A stretch of DNA of 9,015 nt, taken from contig JASLVT010000038.1 in assembly GCA_030741175.1 (NCBI GenBank), positions 1-9,015 on the forward strand, written 5' to 3'. This DNA comes from Porticoccaceae bacterium. Lineage in GTDB: Bacteria > Pseudomonadota > Gammaproteobacteria > Pseudomonadales > Porticoccaceae. Shown piece after piece: positions 1 through 6,908 of this stretch (position 1 is its first letter; each line of letters begins with the position of its first letter). Both the position numbers and the translations under genes were made by a program. Under the pieces are notes generated by a model. It made no database searches. It saw nothing but the letters and a program-made list of their open reading frames with translations, and was not told the DNA's origin.

Positions 1-22
1 CCTTTGCTTTTGCTTTTGCCAT
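1..22 (-). CDS. 5' end of an unidentified lysine/alanine-rich protein (partial)
   Basis: Reading leftwards from 22, the sequence opens with ATG and encodes M-A-K-A-K-A-K before running off the window. A second in-frame ATG lies directly upstream at 23-25. A GGA (complement of 30-32) sits 7 bases before the inner ATG, so I prefer that start. A good promoter lies behind it at 63-91, which is the main reason to treat this as a real gene. Alternating Ala-Lys starts occur in DksA-like proteins, histone H1-like proteins and some others, but seven residues do not allow a choice. Confidence 0.4.
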
Positions 23-62
23 CATAAGATCCGGTTATTACTTGCGCTAAAAAAAACACGCG

Positions 63-91
63 TTTATAGAGATTTTACAGCAATTAATCAA
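63..91 (-). promoter_or_regulatory. sigma70-like promoter for the left-edge minus-strand gene
   Basis: On the minus strand a -35 box TTGATT (complement of 86-91) is separated by exactly 17 bases from a -10 box TATAAA (complement of 63-68). This gives a start of transcription near 56 and a leader of about 30 bases to the ATG at 22-25. The boxes match consensus in 4/6 and 5/6 positions. The surrounding DNA is A/T rich, which raises the chance of coincidental matches. Confidence 0.5.
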
Positions 92-150
92 GAAAAATTT
101 ATAACCTCTGCTGAGTCTAACCTGTCTATGCTGATATTTTTTACTCAGCC

Positions 151-178
151 TTGCAAATTTTTTCAGGCTTATCATACT
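151..178 (+). promoter_or_regulatory. possible promoter of sfsA
   Basis: TTGCAA at 151-156 and CATACT at 173-178 are 16 bases apart and match the sigma70 boxes in 4/6 positions each. Transcription would start near 185, leaving a leader of about 33 bases before the sfsA ATG at 218. This is a weak match, and other A/T-rich hexamers nearby could serve instead. Confidence 0.3.
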
Positions 179-217
179 TTCCTGCAATTGAACTGCGATG
201 TCCTATGACAACAGAAA

Positions 218-952
218 ATGGAAAATACTCCATCACTTTATCCCGCCACCTTTATCAAGCGTTATAAAAGATTTTTTGCAGATGTGCTTGATCAACAGGG
301 TCGTACGATCACGCTCCATTGCGCCAATACTGGATCGATGAAAAATTGTCAGGTGGAAGGCTCTGCCTGTTGGTACAGCCTCTCCGATAATCCAAAGCGC
401 AAATTACCCGGCACATTGGAAATCGTCACCACGAGCCATGGTAATTTGGCTGGAGTCAATACCGCCAAACCCAATCACTTGGTTCGTGAAGCTATTGAGA
501 CAGGTTTGGTGCAGGGATTATCTGGTTATCAACGGATTCGCACCGAAGTGCGTTATGGCGCAGAAAACAGTCGCATTGACTTGCTGCTAGAGGATGATGA
601 CATGGGTCAATGCTACGTTGAGGTGAAAAATGTCACGTTGGATATGGGAGATGGTCTGGCGATGTTTCCCGATGCGGTGACTAGCCGTGGTGCCAAGCAT
701 TTGAGAGAGTTAATGGCGATGGTTGCGGCAGGGCATCGCGCTGTCTTATTTTTTTGCGTACAACTGACAGGCATTAAACGCATGGAGATCGCAACAGATA
801 TCGACCCAGCCTATGCAGCTGTGATGGCACAGGCTGTCGCCGCTGGAGTTGAGGTCATAGCGTGGCGCGCTGATCTAAATGCCAATGAAATCAAACTGCA
901 GGAGCCTATTAACTGTCTTCAAGATCTGCCAGTGCCTGAGCTCTCAGATTAA
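218..952 (+). CDS. sfsA: SfsA, sugar fermentation stimulation protein / putative DNA-binding nuclease
   Basis: The 244-residue product aligns from its first residue with E. coli SfsA (234 aa), which supports the ATG at 218 although no clear Shine-Dalgarno sequence precedes it. Visible family blocks are the N-terminal FIKRYKRFFADV, LHCANTGSM (33-41), SDNPKRKLPGT (56-66), ELSGY-like LSGYQR, SRIDLLLE (118-125), CYVEVKNVTL (132-141) and FPDAVTSRGAKHLREL (150-165). Asp121 followed by Glu135-Val-Lys137 fits the D...ExK pattern of a PD-(D/E)XK nuclease fold, and the N-terminal part corresponds to the OB-like nucleic-acid-binding domain described for the family. Its cellular role is poorly defined: it was first found through effects on maltose gene expression in E. 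coli. The last 14 or so residues extend beyond the E. coli protein and overlap the Rieske gene on the other strand. Confidence 0.96.
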   Translation: MENTPSLYPATFIKRYKRFFADVLDQQGRTITLHCANTGSMKNCQVEGSACWYSLSDNPKRKLPGTLEIVTTSHGNLAGVNTAKPNHLVREAIETGLVQGLSGYQRIRTEVRYGAENSRIDLLLEDDDMGQCYVEVKNVTLDMGDGLAMFPDAVTSRGAKHLRELMAMVAAGHRAVLFFCVQLTGIKRMEIATDIDPAYAAVMAQAVAAGVEVIAWRADLNANEIKLQEPINCLQDLPVPELSD

Positions 953-1319
953 CCGGCGCCTGAGGCATGGGTTGATCTGCCACCACATAAACCTTGGTGC
1001 CATCAACCCGCAGTTCCACGGGTTTCAGATGGTCACCAACGCAGGGCCCCGCAATGCACTCGCCGCTATCGATTTGAAATAGAGCCCCATGAGAGGAGCA
1101 CTGTATTAGCGAGCCATCCAGATCGAGGAATTTTTCAGGCATCCAGTTCAGCGGAATACCAAGATGCGGGCAGTGATTCCAATAGGCATGCATTCTATTA
1201 TCTTGGCGTATAGCGAAGAGTTTATTGTGTCCAATGTCCATTTCAATGGCTTGCATTTCAGCCACTTCATCAATCTGGCAGAGCAGTATGTCACTTTGCG
1301 ATGGGTTTGATTCAACCAT
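909..1319 (-). CDS. Rieske [2Fe-2S] ferredoxin-like protein
   Basis: This 136-residue soluble protein consists of a single Rieske domain. The cluster ligands are visible as Cys50-Pro-His52 ([10 protein letters not shown]) and Cys74-Ser-Ser-His77 ([10 protein letters not shown]), and the third characteristic segment follows as [19 protein letters not shown] (85-103). There is no signal peptide, membrane anchor or oxygenase catalytic domain, so it resembles stand-alone Rieske ferredoxins and NirD-like small subunits. An electron-transfer role in the cytoplasm is inferred; the partner is unknown. Its ATG lies inside the end of htpX with an 8-base overlap (1312-1319), so it is probably translated by coupling to htpX. 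Its 3' end overlaps sfsA by 44 bases (909-952). The two extra cysteines, 88 and 93, flank the proline-loop segment and are not standard cluster ligands. Confidence 0.9.
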   Translation of the reverse strand: MVESNPSQSDILLCQIDEVAEMQAIEMDIGHNKLFAIRQDNRMHAYWNHCPHLGIPLNWMPEKFLDLDGSLIQCSSHGALFQIDSGECIAGPCVGDHLKPVELRVDGTKVYVVADQPMPQAPVNLRAQALADLEDS

Positions 1320-2202
1320 ATTTAAGCGCTCTGATACGGTCTTCTAGCGGTGGGTGAGTCATAAACAACTTGCTTGTTTTGCGCTTCCAGCCGCTAGAGA
1401 TACCAAAAGCGGTCATTGTTTCCGGCATTTCGTTGGCGACCTGTGCCTGGGTTTCGGCGCGCAATTTTTCTAGGGCGCCTAACATAGCAGTGCGACCGGC
1501 AAGCTGAGCACCCGCCGCATCGGCCCGGAATTCCCGTTGTCTGGAAAACCACATCACTATAGTAGAGGCTAAGATACCCAGCGCGATTTCTGCCACAACG
1601 GTAGTAATCCAGTATCCAAGACCGAGGCCACGATTATTTTTCAGCACAACACGGTCGACAAAAAAGCCGATAACTCGCGCCGCAAACATAACGAAGGTAT
1701 TTACTACGCCCTGCACTAAACTCAATGTAATCATATCGCCATTGGCCACATGACCAATCTCATGAGCCAGCACCGCGCGCACTTCATCGCGACTAAAGCG
1801 CTGCAAAAGCCCAGCACTGACTGCGACCAAGGCATTATTTCTGTTCCAACCGGTGGCAAAGGCATTGGATTGGTGAGCGGGGAAGATACCGACTTCAGGC
1901 ATGCCTATATCGGCTTTTTTAGCCAACTCAGCTACCGTTTGCACCAGCCAACGCTCTTCTTCAGTCTGTGGTTGTCCAATAATCTGCGTGCCACTGGTTC
2001 GCTTGGCGAGAAATTTGGATAGCAGCAGAGAGACAAATGAACCGAGAAAACCGAATACCGCGCAAAAGATCAGTAGCGCGCTGAGGTCCAGATCCATGCC
2101 ATTATTGGCAAGAATACTATCGACGCCTAGTAATCGCAGCGAAATACTGGCGACAACGATGATCGCTAGATTGGTGAGAAGAAATAATCCTATTCTATAC
2201 AT
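1312..2202 (-). CDS. htpX: HtpX, inner-membrane zinc metalloprotease (M48B)
   Basis: HtpX is an integral-membrane endopeptidase that degrades misfolded membrane proteins alongside FtsH. The 296-residue product is close to the 293 aa of E. coli HtpX. Two N-terminal membrane helices are seen at about 4-24 and 40-62, and two more hydrophobic segments at about 163-185 and 197-219. The zinc site is HEIGH (His147, Glu148, His151) in [14 protein letters not shown], and the third ligand is Glu224 in the [14 protein letters not shown] block. The conserved [21 protein letters not shown] segment (113-133) precedes it. The start is ATG at 2200-2202 with AGGA (complement of 2210-2213) 7 bases upstream. 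It heads a two-gene unit with the Rieske gene. In E. coli htpX responds to envelope stress through CpxR and to heat; I could not identify a matching operator here. Confidence 0.97.
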   Translation of the reverse strand: MYRIGLFLLTNLAIIVVASISLRLLGVDSILANNGMDLDLSALLIFCAVFGFLGSFVSLLLSKFLAKRTSGTQIIGQPQTEEERWLVQTVAELAKKADIGMPEVGIFPAHQSNAFATGWNRNNALVAVSAGLLQRFSRDEVRAVLAHEIGHVANGDMITLSLVQGVVNTFVMFAARVIGFFVDRVVLKNNRGLGLGYWITTVVAEIALGILASTIVMWFSRQREFRADAAGAQLAGRTAMLGALEKLRAETQAQVANEMPETMTAFGISSGWKRKTSKLFMTHPPLEDRIRALKYG

Positions 2203-2229
2203 GGCGGAGTCCTGTTATGTTCGCTTCCT

Positions 2230-2259
2230 ATGTTATGTGGTCAAAAGGCCAGAATTCAA
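2230..2259 (-). promoter_or_regulatory. possible promoter of htpX
   Basis: On the minus strand, TTGAAT (complement of 2254-2259) and TAACAT (complement of 2230-2235) are 18 bases apart, with 4/6 matches each. The predicted transcript would start near 2223, about 20 bases before the ATG, leaving room for the AGGA ribosome-binding site. No convincing heat-shock (sigma32) box was seen. Confidence 0.3.
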
Positions 2260-2270
2260 TGCTTGAACTT

Positions 2271-2299
2271 TTGCTTATTGTTGCCTGCGCGGGTATAAC
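2271..2299 (+). promoter_or_regulatory. possible promoter of the M15 peptidase gene
   Basis: TTGCTT (2271-2276) and TATAAC (2294-2299, 5/6 match) are separated by 17 bases, and transcription would begin near 2306. The boxes lie in the same 137-base divergent spacer as the htpX promoter, and the two transcripts would start about 80 bases apart. Confidence 0.4.
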
Positions 2300-2339
2300 T
2301 ATGGCTTTAACTGACTAGCCTGTCACTACCGATAGCAAA

Positions 2340-3026
2340 ATGAATGACCTTGACCTTCTAACGGGCTCAACAGAGCGGCATCTTGTAGATTTAAATGCAT
2401 CTACTGGTAATACTGAGCCTGCCGTTATGGTGCATCATCAGGTTGTCGCGCCACTATCTGAACTCCAAGCTCGTGCTGCTGATGCTGGTTTCCATCTCAA
2501 ACTGTGCAGCGGCTTTCGGAGTTTTGAGCGCCAAGTGCATATTTGGAACAATAAACTATCGGGATTGCGTCCCGTGCTTGATGCCGCTGGTGCTGTCATT
2601 GATCTCGACACATTAACTCCATGGCAACAAATTCAAGCAGTATTGCGTTGGTCTGCACTACCTGGTGCGTCGCGCCATCACTGGGGCACCGATATGGATA
2701 TTTACGATGCCAGCGCGATGCCGGATGGCTATCAAATCCAGCTAATTCCCGATGAAGTAGAGGGGCAGGGCATGTTTGCTGCTATGCATGATTGGCTGGA
2801 TAATGAGCTCGGGAATTGTGGATTTTATCGACCCTATGCAAAGGATCTCGGTGGCATAGCGCCCGAGCGTTGGCATATTAGCTATCGCCCTCTGGCGGAT
2901 GAGTATGCGCAGCAGTTGACTACAGAGGTACTGCGACAGCGCTTACAGGGTACTGAAATATTGATGTTGGATCAGGTGCTGGAGCACCTCGATGAGATAA
3001 TGCAACGTTATGTCCGGGTCGCGTAG
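2340..3026 (+). CDS. M15-family D-alanyl-D-alanine carboxypeptidase (VanY-like)
   Basis: The product (228 aa) carries the zinc-peptidase signatures of family M15: SGFRSFERQ (57-65) with the substrate-contacting arginine, Ser111-Arg-His113-His-Trp-Gly-Thr-Asp-Met-Asp120 matching SxHxxGxxxD (His113 and Asp120 as zinc ligands), and Glu176-Arg-Trp-His179 matching ExxH (Glu as base, His as third ligand). Such enzymes remove terminal D-alanine from peptidoglycan peptides. No signal peptide or membrane segment is visible, since the N-terminus is MNDLDLLTGSTERHL, so it would act in the cytoplasm or leave by another route. A TAG at 2334-2336 is in frame just upstream, which fixes the ATG at 2340 as the first possible ATG; no clear ribosome-binding site precedes it. 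It lies 39 bases before cysE. Confidence 0.88.
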   Translation: MNDLDLLTGSTERHLVDLNASTGNTEPAVMVHHQVVAPLSELQARAADAGFHLKLCSGFRSFERQVHIWNNKLSGLRPVLDAAGAVIDLDTLTPWQQIQAVLRWSALPGASRHHWGTDMDIYDASAMPDGYQIQLIPDEVEGQGMFAAMHDWLDNELGNCGFYRPYAKDLGGIAPERWHISYRPLADEYAQQLTTEVLRQRLQGTEILMLDQVLEHLDEIMQRYVRVA

Positions 3027-3065
3027 CTTAGTTTTGCTACAAAATAGGGTATAAGGGACCATTCG

Positions 3066-3863
3066 ATGATACAAAAAAATGACCCAATTTGGGCAACAAT
3101 GCTCGAGGAAGCGCGTCAGGCTAGCGCTGAGGAGCCGCTGATGGCGGATTTCTTTGCTACCAATATCTTAGCTCATGCGGATCTACATGCTGCATTGAGT
3201 TTTAATCTTGCCCGACAATTATTGAGTTCATCGATGTCTGTAGACGATATCACTGGAGTCATTTCACAGGCACTGCAGACCGACAGTAGCATTGGGCACA
3301 GTGTTCGACTGGATATAGAGGCTGCCTTTGAAAGGGATGCGGCCTGTGATCGTTATTTAACACCCATGCTCTATTTTAAGGGATTTCAGGCATTACAGTT
3401 GCAACGAGTAGCGCACTGGCTCTGGAGGCAGGGCCGAAAAGCGATGGCGTTGTTTTTTCAGAATCAAATCTCCGAGACTTTTGCTGTGGATATTCACCCC
3501 GGTGCCCAGATGGGTTCAGGTATTATGATTGATCATGCCACAGGTCTTGTTATTGGTGAGACGGCAGTGGTCGGTGATAATGTGTCTATTTTGCACTCTG
3601 TCACTCTCGGGGGCAGTGGTTGTCAGGGGGGCAATCGTCATCCGAAGATTGGTAATGGTGTGATGATCTCTGCTGGAGCAAAAATTCTTGGCAATATCAG
3701 TATTGGTGAGGGCGTGAAAGTAGGTGCTGGCAGTTTGGTCCTCGATCCTGTGCCGGCTCATGTTACGGTGGTTGGCGTGCCGGCCAAAATAGTGGGTACA
3801 CCCAGGGAGAGCAGTCCTGCGCTAGAGATGGATCAGCGTCTTGATACAGAGGCAGAGCAATGA
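3066..3863 (+). CDS. cysE: CysE, serine O-acetyltransferase (first copy)
   Basis: CysE transfers acetyl from acetyl-CoA to L-serine, giving O-acetylserine, the first step of cysteine synthesis. The 265-residue protein has the N-terminal helical domain (to about 135) and a left-handed beta-helix of hexapeptide repeats (about 140-245). Conserved residues can be matched to E. coli CysE: Asp91, Asp142 in VDIHP, Asp156-His157 in IDHATG, and His192 in NRHPK. The loop reads GGSGCQGGNRHPK, with Asn in place of the usual Asp before Arg-His and an extra Cys. The tail keeps the EMDQ segment linked to cysteine feedback but ends Thr-Glu-Ala-Glu-Gln, without the terminal Ile that enters the CysK active site. 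AAGGGA at 3053-3058 is 7 bases before the ATG. The stop overlaps the dgkA start (ATGA). A second cysE begins beyond the right edge of the window. Confidence 0.93.
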   Translation: MIQKNDPIWATMLEEARQASAEEPLMADFFATNILAHADLHAALSFNLARQLLSSSMSVDDITGVISQALQTDSSIGHSVRLDIEAAFERDAACDRYLTPMLYFKGFQALQLQRVAHWLWRQGRKAMALFFQNQISETFAVDIHPGAQMGSGIMIDHATGLVIGETAVVGDNVSILHSVTLGGSGCQGGNRHPKIGNGVMISAGAKILGNISIGEGVKVGAGSLVLDPVPAHVTVVGVPAKIVGTPRESSPALEMDQRLDTEAEQ

Positions 3864-4258
3864 AACCGGAGATGAATAGCGGCCTTAGAGCTTTTTTTTC
3901 GCGACGGATTGTTGCAACACTGAGACATACATGGAATGGTTTGAGCCACAGTTTCAATAATGAAGAAGCTTTCCGTGTCGAGATACTATTATCGATAGTA
4001 CTGATACCCACTGCATTTTGGCTTGCGGTAGATTATCTGCAGTTGATAGTTCTACTGGGTAGCTTGTTTTTGGTGCTGATTGTGGAGCTCTTGAATACAG
4101 CTATTGAGGCCACTGTCGATCGCATTGGTTCCGAGTTTCATGAGCTGTCCAAGCATGCAAAAGATGCCGGATCCGCGGCAGTAGGGATATCGTTAACACT
4201 TTGTCTGCTGATCTGGACAATAATTGTAATAGAGAATATGGCTCGGTTTTGGCCATAA
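3860..4258 (+). CDS. dgkA: DgkA, diacylglycerol kinase
   Basis: DgkA phosphorylates diacylglycerol to phosphatidic acid, recycling lipid left from periplasmic glucan and lipopolysaccharide modification. The 132-residue protein is about ten residues longer than E. coli DgkA (122 aa), with the extra length at the N-terminus. It has the three expected membrane segments at about 42-58, 61-80 and 106-125. The family block IVELLNTAIEATVDRIGSE (74-92) holds the catalytic Glu76 and the Asn79 and Glu83 equivalents of E. coli Glu69, Asn72 and Glu76. HELSKHAKDAGSAAV follows. The ATG overlaps the cysE stop by 4 bases, and AGG 7 bases upstream lies within cysE, so the two genes are almost certainly cotranscribed and translationally coupled. 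Confidence 0.95.
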   Translation: MKPEMNSGLRAFFSRRIVATLRHTWNGLSHSFNNEEAFRVEILLSIVLIPTAFWLAVDYLQLIVLLGSLFLVLIVELLNTAIEATVDRIGSEFHELSKHAKDAGSAAVGISLTLCLLIWTIIVIENMARFWP

Positions 4259-4320
4259 ACGCAGGCACTAGGCATTCGCTATGAAACCAGCATTGCTAGC
4301 GTCTCTATACGGGTCTTTTT

Positions 4321-4345
4321 GTTTGCTAGTAGGGCTGCTACAAAC
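4321..4345. other. imperfect inverted repeat in the convergent spacer
   Basis: Arms starting GTTTG and ending CAAAC can form a stem of about ten pairs with one bulged C, one G-U pair and a GGGC loop. It spans the stop codon of the minus-strand gene (4338-4340). A run of five T at 4316-4320 lies before it on the plus strand, so it does not have the hairpin-then-T layout of an intrinsic terminator on either strand. The 79-base spacer after dgkA otherwise shows no clear signal. Confidence 0.3.
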
Positions 4346-5540
4346 ACATATTGGCAAGGTGCATGATTTGCTTTTCTAGTAAGCTTTGTCGCTCTTCAGG
4401 GAATCCTTGCAAGATAAAGCAGTTGTCGTCGAACACTATAAATCTCGCTATGGAAGAGAGCTGCTCAATATCATAGTCGGCACTGTAGACACCAATTAAG
4501 CCCTCTTGCATTTTGTCACCTAACAGTGATGACTGCTGCTTAAGTGCGGCCATGTGCTCATGGTAGCTAAATACCGGTAATGTTCTGATATTGCCGCTAC
4601 ACAGTGCCCAATTGATCTCCAGATCGACACCGAGTTTAACTGATAATCGTTCAAGCAACTGCTGTAACGTGTAAACCGCCATCAAGCAGACCAGTAAATG
4701 CTGTTTGGAGTTCTGAGTAGAGCGGATGGTGAAACAGATAGAGCTGTTGCCACCCTCTATGCGCTGACCGCCATAAAGTTCCAACGCGCGAGCAGTGCAA
4801 TAATCAATCTTTTCAAATAGTAGCTCAAGGTTGTCGTTATTGAGTTGATTGCCGAGGCGCTGACGATTTTTGATCGTTGCTGTTACCACAGAGTAGTAAT
4901 AACCACTGTTATGGTCGCCTTCGGCCTGGCTTGGCGTGGAGAGAAGAGGTTGGATTTTGGCTTCCAACGCGGCTAGTTCGTCAATTATGGGTTCGCCATC
5001 GCCTGGGAGTCTATTTGTCAGAATTCGCAGCCGCCTTGCCAGCTGCTCGGCATATCGAAAACAGCCATAGGTACTCACCGCAGTAAAGAGCGACCATAGC
5101 AATAGCCAGTTGACCAATAGGTTGCGGTATTGGGCATAGATAGGTTGGCTATCAACAGCGATAACCAATGTGCCGATCAATGTTTGTTGTAATTCAATGT
5201 CGCGGCTGAAGCGCTCGGTATTGTCCGGTTCAGGCCCCTGCGGTGTGCTTTGAGAGATTAGATTGTCATCCACACCAAATAAGCTGGCACTATAGATACT
5301 GCTGTCTTCTGTAATTTTGGTGAGAGCCACCTGTAAACTAATACTGTCATTGCTAAATAATGGCGTACGGATTAGCTCATCTAGCCGGCTTAATGTTGTC
5401 TGGCTTTTATTTCTAACTGCCTCGGTGGCGAGTTGGTTGGTTTGGTTGGCGAGCATAATAGCGCTAGCTATGCCTAATAGAAGGCAAAGACCAAGCACGG
5501 CACCAGGCAACTTGTTCTCGATGGAGTAGCGACGATGCAT
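4338..5540 (-). CDS. AhpA/YtjB-like membrane protein with a degenerate cyclase-like C-terminal domain
   Basis: I choose the ATG at 5538-5540 (400 aa): GGA lies 7 bases before it, whereas the in-frame TTG at 5550-5552, four codons earlier, has no ribosome-binding site. A membrane helix at about 11-32, a periplasmic stretch of about 110 residues and a second helix at about 141-161 match the layout of E. coli YtjB (Smp). The periplasmic part shows similar wording, for example LTKITEDSSIYSASLFGVDDNLISQS in pieces against LDQLTDESRILDAGVYDEQGDLIARS. E. coli ytjB is likewise divergent from serB. The remaining C-terminal part (about 214-400) is absent from E. coli YtjB. Its order of motifs resembles a class III nucleotide cyclase, with ELYGGQRIEGGNSSICFTI, LGVDLEINWALCSGNI and SSLLGDKMQEGLIGVYSADY, but the metal-binding aspartates are missing. 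A sensor or scaffold role is only inferred. Confidence 0.75.
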   Translation of the reverse strand: MHRRYSIENKLPGAVLGLCLLLGIASAIMLANQTNQLATEAVRNKSQTTLSRLDELIRTPLFSNDSISLQVALTKITEDSSIYSASLFGVDDNLISQSTPQGPEPDNTERFSRDIELQQTLIGTLVIAVDSQPIYAQYRNLLVNWLLLWSLFTAVSTYGCFRYAEQLARRLRILTNRLPGDGEPIIDELAALEAKIQPLLSTPSQAEGDHNSGYYYSVVTATIKNRQRLGNQLNNDNLELLFEKIDYCTARALELYGGQRIEGGNSSICFTIRSTQNSKQHLLVCLMAVYTLQQLLERLSVKLGVDLEINWALCSGNIRTLPVFSYHEHMAALKQQSSLLGDKMQEGLIGVYSADYDIEQLSSIARFIVFDDNCFILQGFPEERQSLLEKQIMHLANMCL

Positions 5541-5599
5541 GTGTTGGTCCAAATGTAAAATTATTTCCCGCGCATTCTATCCTATTCCTGTAGCTTTTA

Positions 5600-5605
5600 T
5601 ATAAT
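5600..5605 (+). promoter_or_regulatory. -10 element of the serB promoter
   Basis: A perfect TATAAT lies 32 bases before the serB GTG, placing transcription start near 5612 and leaving a leader of about 26 bases. No good -35 hexamer is seen at 16-18 bases upstream, so it may be weak or activator-dependent. The same 97-base spacer must also drive the divergent YtjB-like gene, for which TAGAAT on the minus strand is a possible -10. Confidence 0.4.
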
Positions 5606-5637
5606 GACAACCTGTAAAAATCATATGGCCGCAATCT

Positions 5638-6858
5638 GTGAAAGATATTCTGTTAATAAATGTGTCTGGGGAAGATAAACCCGGTGTGACTAGTACACTG
5701 ACCAAATTGCTATCGCAATTCGATGTGACTGTTTTGGATATTGGTCAGGCGGTGATTCATGACCAGCTCAATCTTGCAATTTTGGCCGCTATTCCCGCCC
5801 CAGTTAAGGTCGCTGAAGTCACAGAAGGGCTTCAACGTTGCCTTGCTCCACTACAGATGAAGGCAAAATTTTTGCCTATCAGTGACGAGCGCTACCAGAA
5901 TTGGGTCGAACAACAGGGCAAGCCAAGGCATATGGTCACGCTACTAGCGCGAAAGATCGACGCCATTCATATCGCTCTTGTTGCTACTGTCTGCGCTGAC
6001 TATCAACTTAACATCGACAAAATTGTACGTCTGTCTGGCCGCGTGCACCTTGATGATAGTGATAAATTGGGCCGCGCATGCGTTGAGTTTTCTGTGCGTG
6101 GGGAGGCAGAGAATCCGCAGCAATTTAGAAATTCGCTGTTGGAATTAGCCAGTCAGCATGATATCGATATCGCCTATCAAGAGGACAATATCTATCGTCG
6201 TAATCGTCAATTAGTAGTATTTGATATGGATTCAACACTTATTGACGCAGAGGTGATCGATGAGTTGGCTAAAGAAGCCGGCGTGGGTGAGCAGGTCGCT
6301 GCAATTACCGAGGCGGCCATGCAGGGAGAAATTGATTTCAAACAGAGTTTTTCGCAGCGCATGGCGTTACTTAAGGGCTTGGATGTTAAGGTTTTACAGT
6401 CGGTGGCCGAGCGATTGCAGCTCAATGAGGGCGCTGAGCATCTACTGAAAACTCTGAAGAGATTGGGTTTTAAAACGGCAATCGTAAGTGGAGGATTTAC
6501 CTACTTTGGTCACTATCTGCAGAGTATTCTTGGGGTCGACTATGTCTATGCCAACGAGCTTGATATCGAGGATGGATTGGTCACGGGTAGAGTAAAAGGA
6601 GATATCATTGACGGTCAACGCAAGGCAGACCTTCTTCGCGAGTTGGCTGACAAGGAGGGTTTGGTATTGCAGCAGGTTATTGCCGTGGGCGATGGTGCTA
6701 ATGATTTGCCTATGCTTAATATCGCCGGTTTGGGTATTGCCTTTAGAGCCAAGCCGCTGGTCAAGGCTTCAGCTAAACAGTCAATCTCTAATCTTGGGTT
6801 AGATGGTATCCTTTATCTACTGGGTTACAGTGATAAAGATATCCAGTTGTTGAATTAG
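5638..6858 (+). CDS. serB: SerB, phosphoserine phosphatase with tandem ACT domains
   Basis: SerB dephosphorylates L-phosphoserine, the last step of serine synthesis. The 406-residue protein is of the long type seen in Pseudomonas. It has two N-terminal ACT-like regulatory domains (about 3-80 and 98-180), the first starting ILLINVSGEDKPGVTS. The haloacid-dehalogenase catalytic domain follows: motif I FDMDSTLID with nucleophile Asp196 and acid Asp198, motif II VSGGF (Ser284), motif III Lys329, and motif IV GDGANDLPML (351-360) with metal-binding Asp352 and Asp356. Translation begins at GTG 5638; the next upstream in-frame codons hold no usable start before a TGA at 5605-5607, and the N-terminus then matches other SerB proteins. 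No obvious Shine-Dalgarno sequence precedes it. The ACT domains suggest amino-acid feedback. Serine is the substrate of the CysE enzymes encoded on both sides. Confidence 0.97.
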   Translation: MKDILLINVSGEDKPGVTSTLTKLLSQFDVTVLDIGQAVIHDQLNLAILAAIPAPVKVAEVTEGLQRCLAPLQMKAKFLPISDERYQNWVEQQGKPRHMVTLLARKIDAIHIALVATVCADYQLNIDKIVRLSGRVHLDDSDKLGRACVEFSVRGEAENPQQFRNSLLELASQHDIDIAYQEDNIYRRNRQLVVFDMDSTLIDAEVIDELAKEAGVGEQVAAITEAAMQGEIDFKQSFSQRMALLKGLDVKVLQSVAERLQLNEGAEHLLKTLKRLGFKTAIVSGGFTYFGHYLQSILGVDYVYANELDIEDGLVTGRVKGDIIDGQRKADLLRELADKEGLVLQQVIAVGDGANDLPMLNIAGLGIAFRAKPLVKASAKQSISNLGLDGILYLLGYSDKDIQLLN

Positions 6859-6860
6859 CA

Positions 6861-6908
6861 GTCAGCTATTACTTCGGTGGAATAAACCCTGCTGATCATC
6901 TTTTATTT
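6861..6908 (+). terminator. possible intrinsic terminator of serB
   Basis: GTCAGC (6861-6866) pairs with GCTGAT (6891-6896). Inside it TATT (6867-6870) pairs with AATA (6881-6884), and AC/GT close a TTCG tetraloop (6871-6878). The unpaired GG and AACCCT make the lower stem imperfect. A T-rich stretch follows at 6899-6908, interrupted by C and A. The layout just after the serB stop fits a weak terminator. Confidence 0.35.

Noticed and set aside
1750..2266. Plus-strand open frames opposite htpX
   Set aside because: They lie wholly antisense to a strongly conserved gene, show no recognisable protein features and have no ribosome-binding sites.
3027..3055. Separate promoter for cysE with TATAAG at 3050-3055
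   Set aside because: No -35 hexamer fits at 16-18 bases, the element overlaps the ribosome-binding site, and a transcript starting there would leave no leader. cysE is more simply transcribed with the M15 gene.
4261..4320. Intrinsic terminator of dgkA before the T-run at 4316-4320
   Set aside because: CGCTA and TAGCG can pair over a 15-base loop, but the T-run lies 15 or more bases after the stem, too far for an intrinsic terminator.
5541..5552. TTG start at 5550-5552 for the YtjB-like gene
   Set aside because: It adds only four residues and lacks any ribosome-binding site, whereas the ATG at 5538-5540 has GGA at a good distance.
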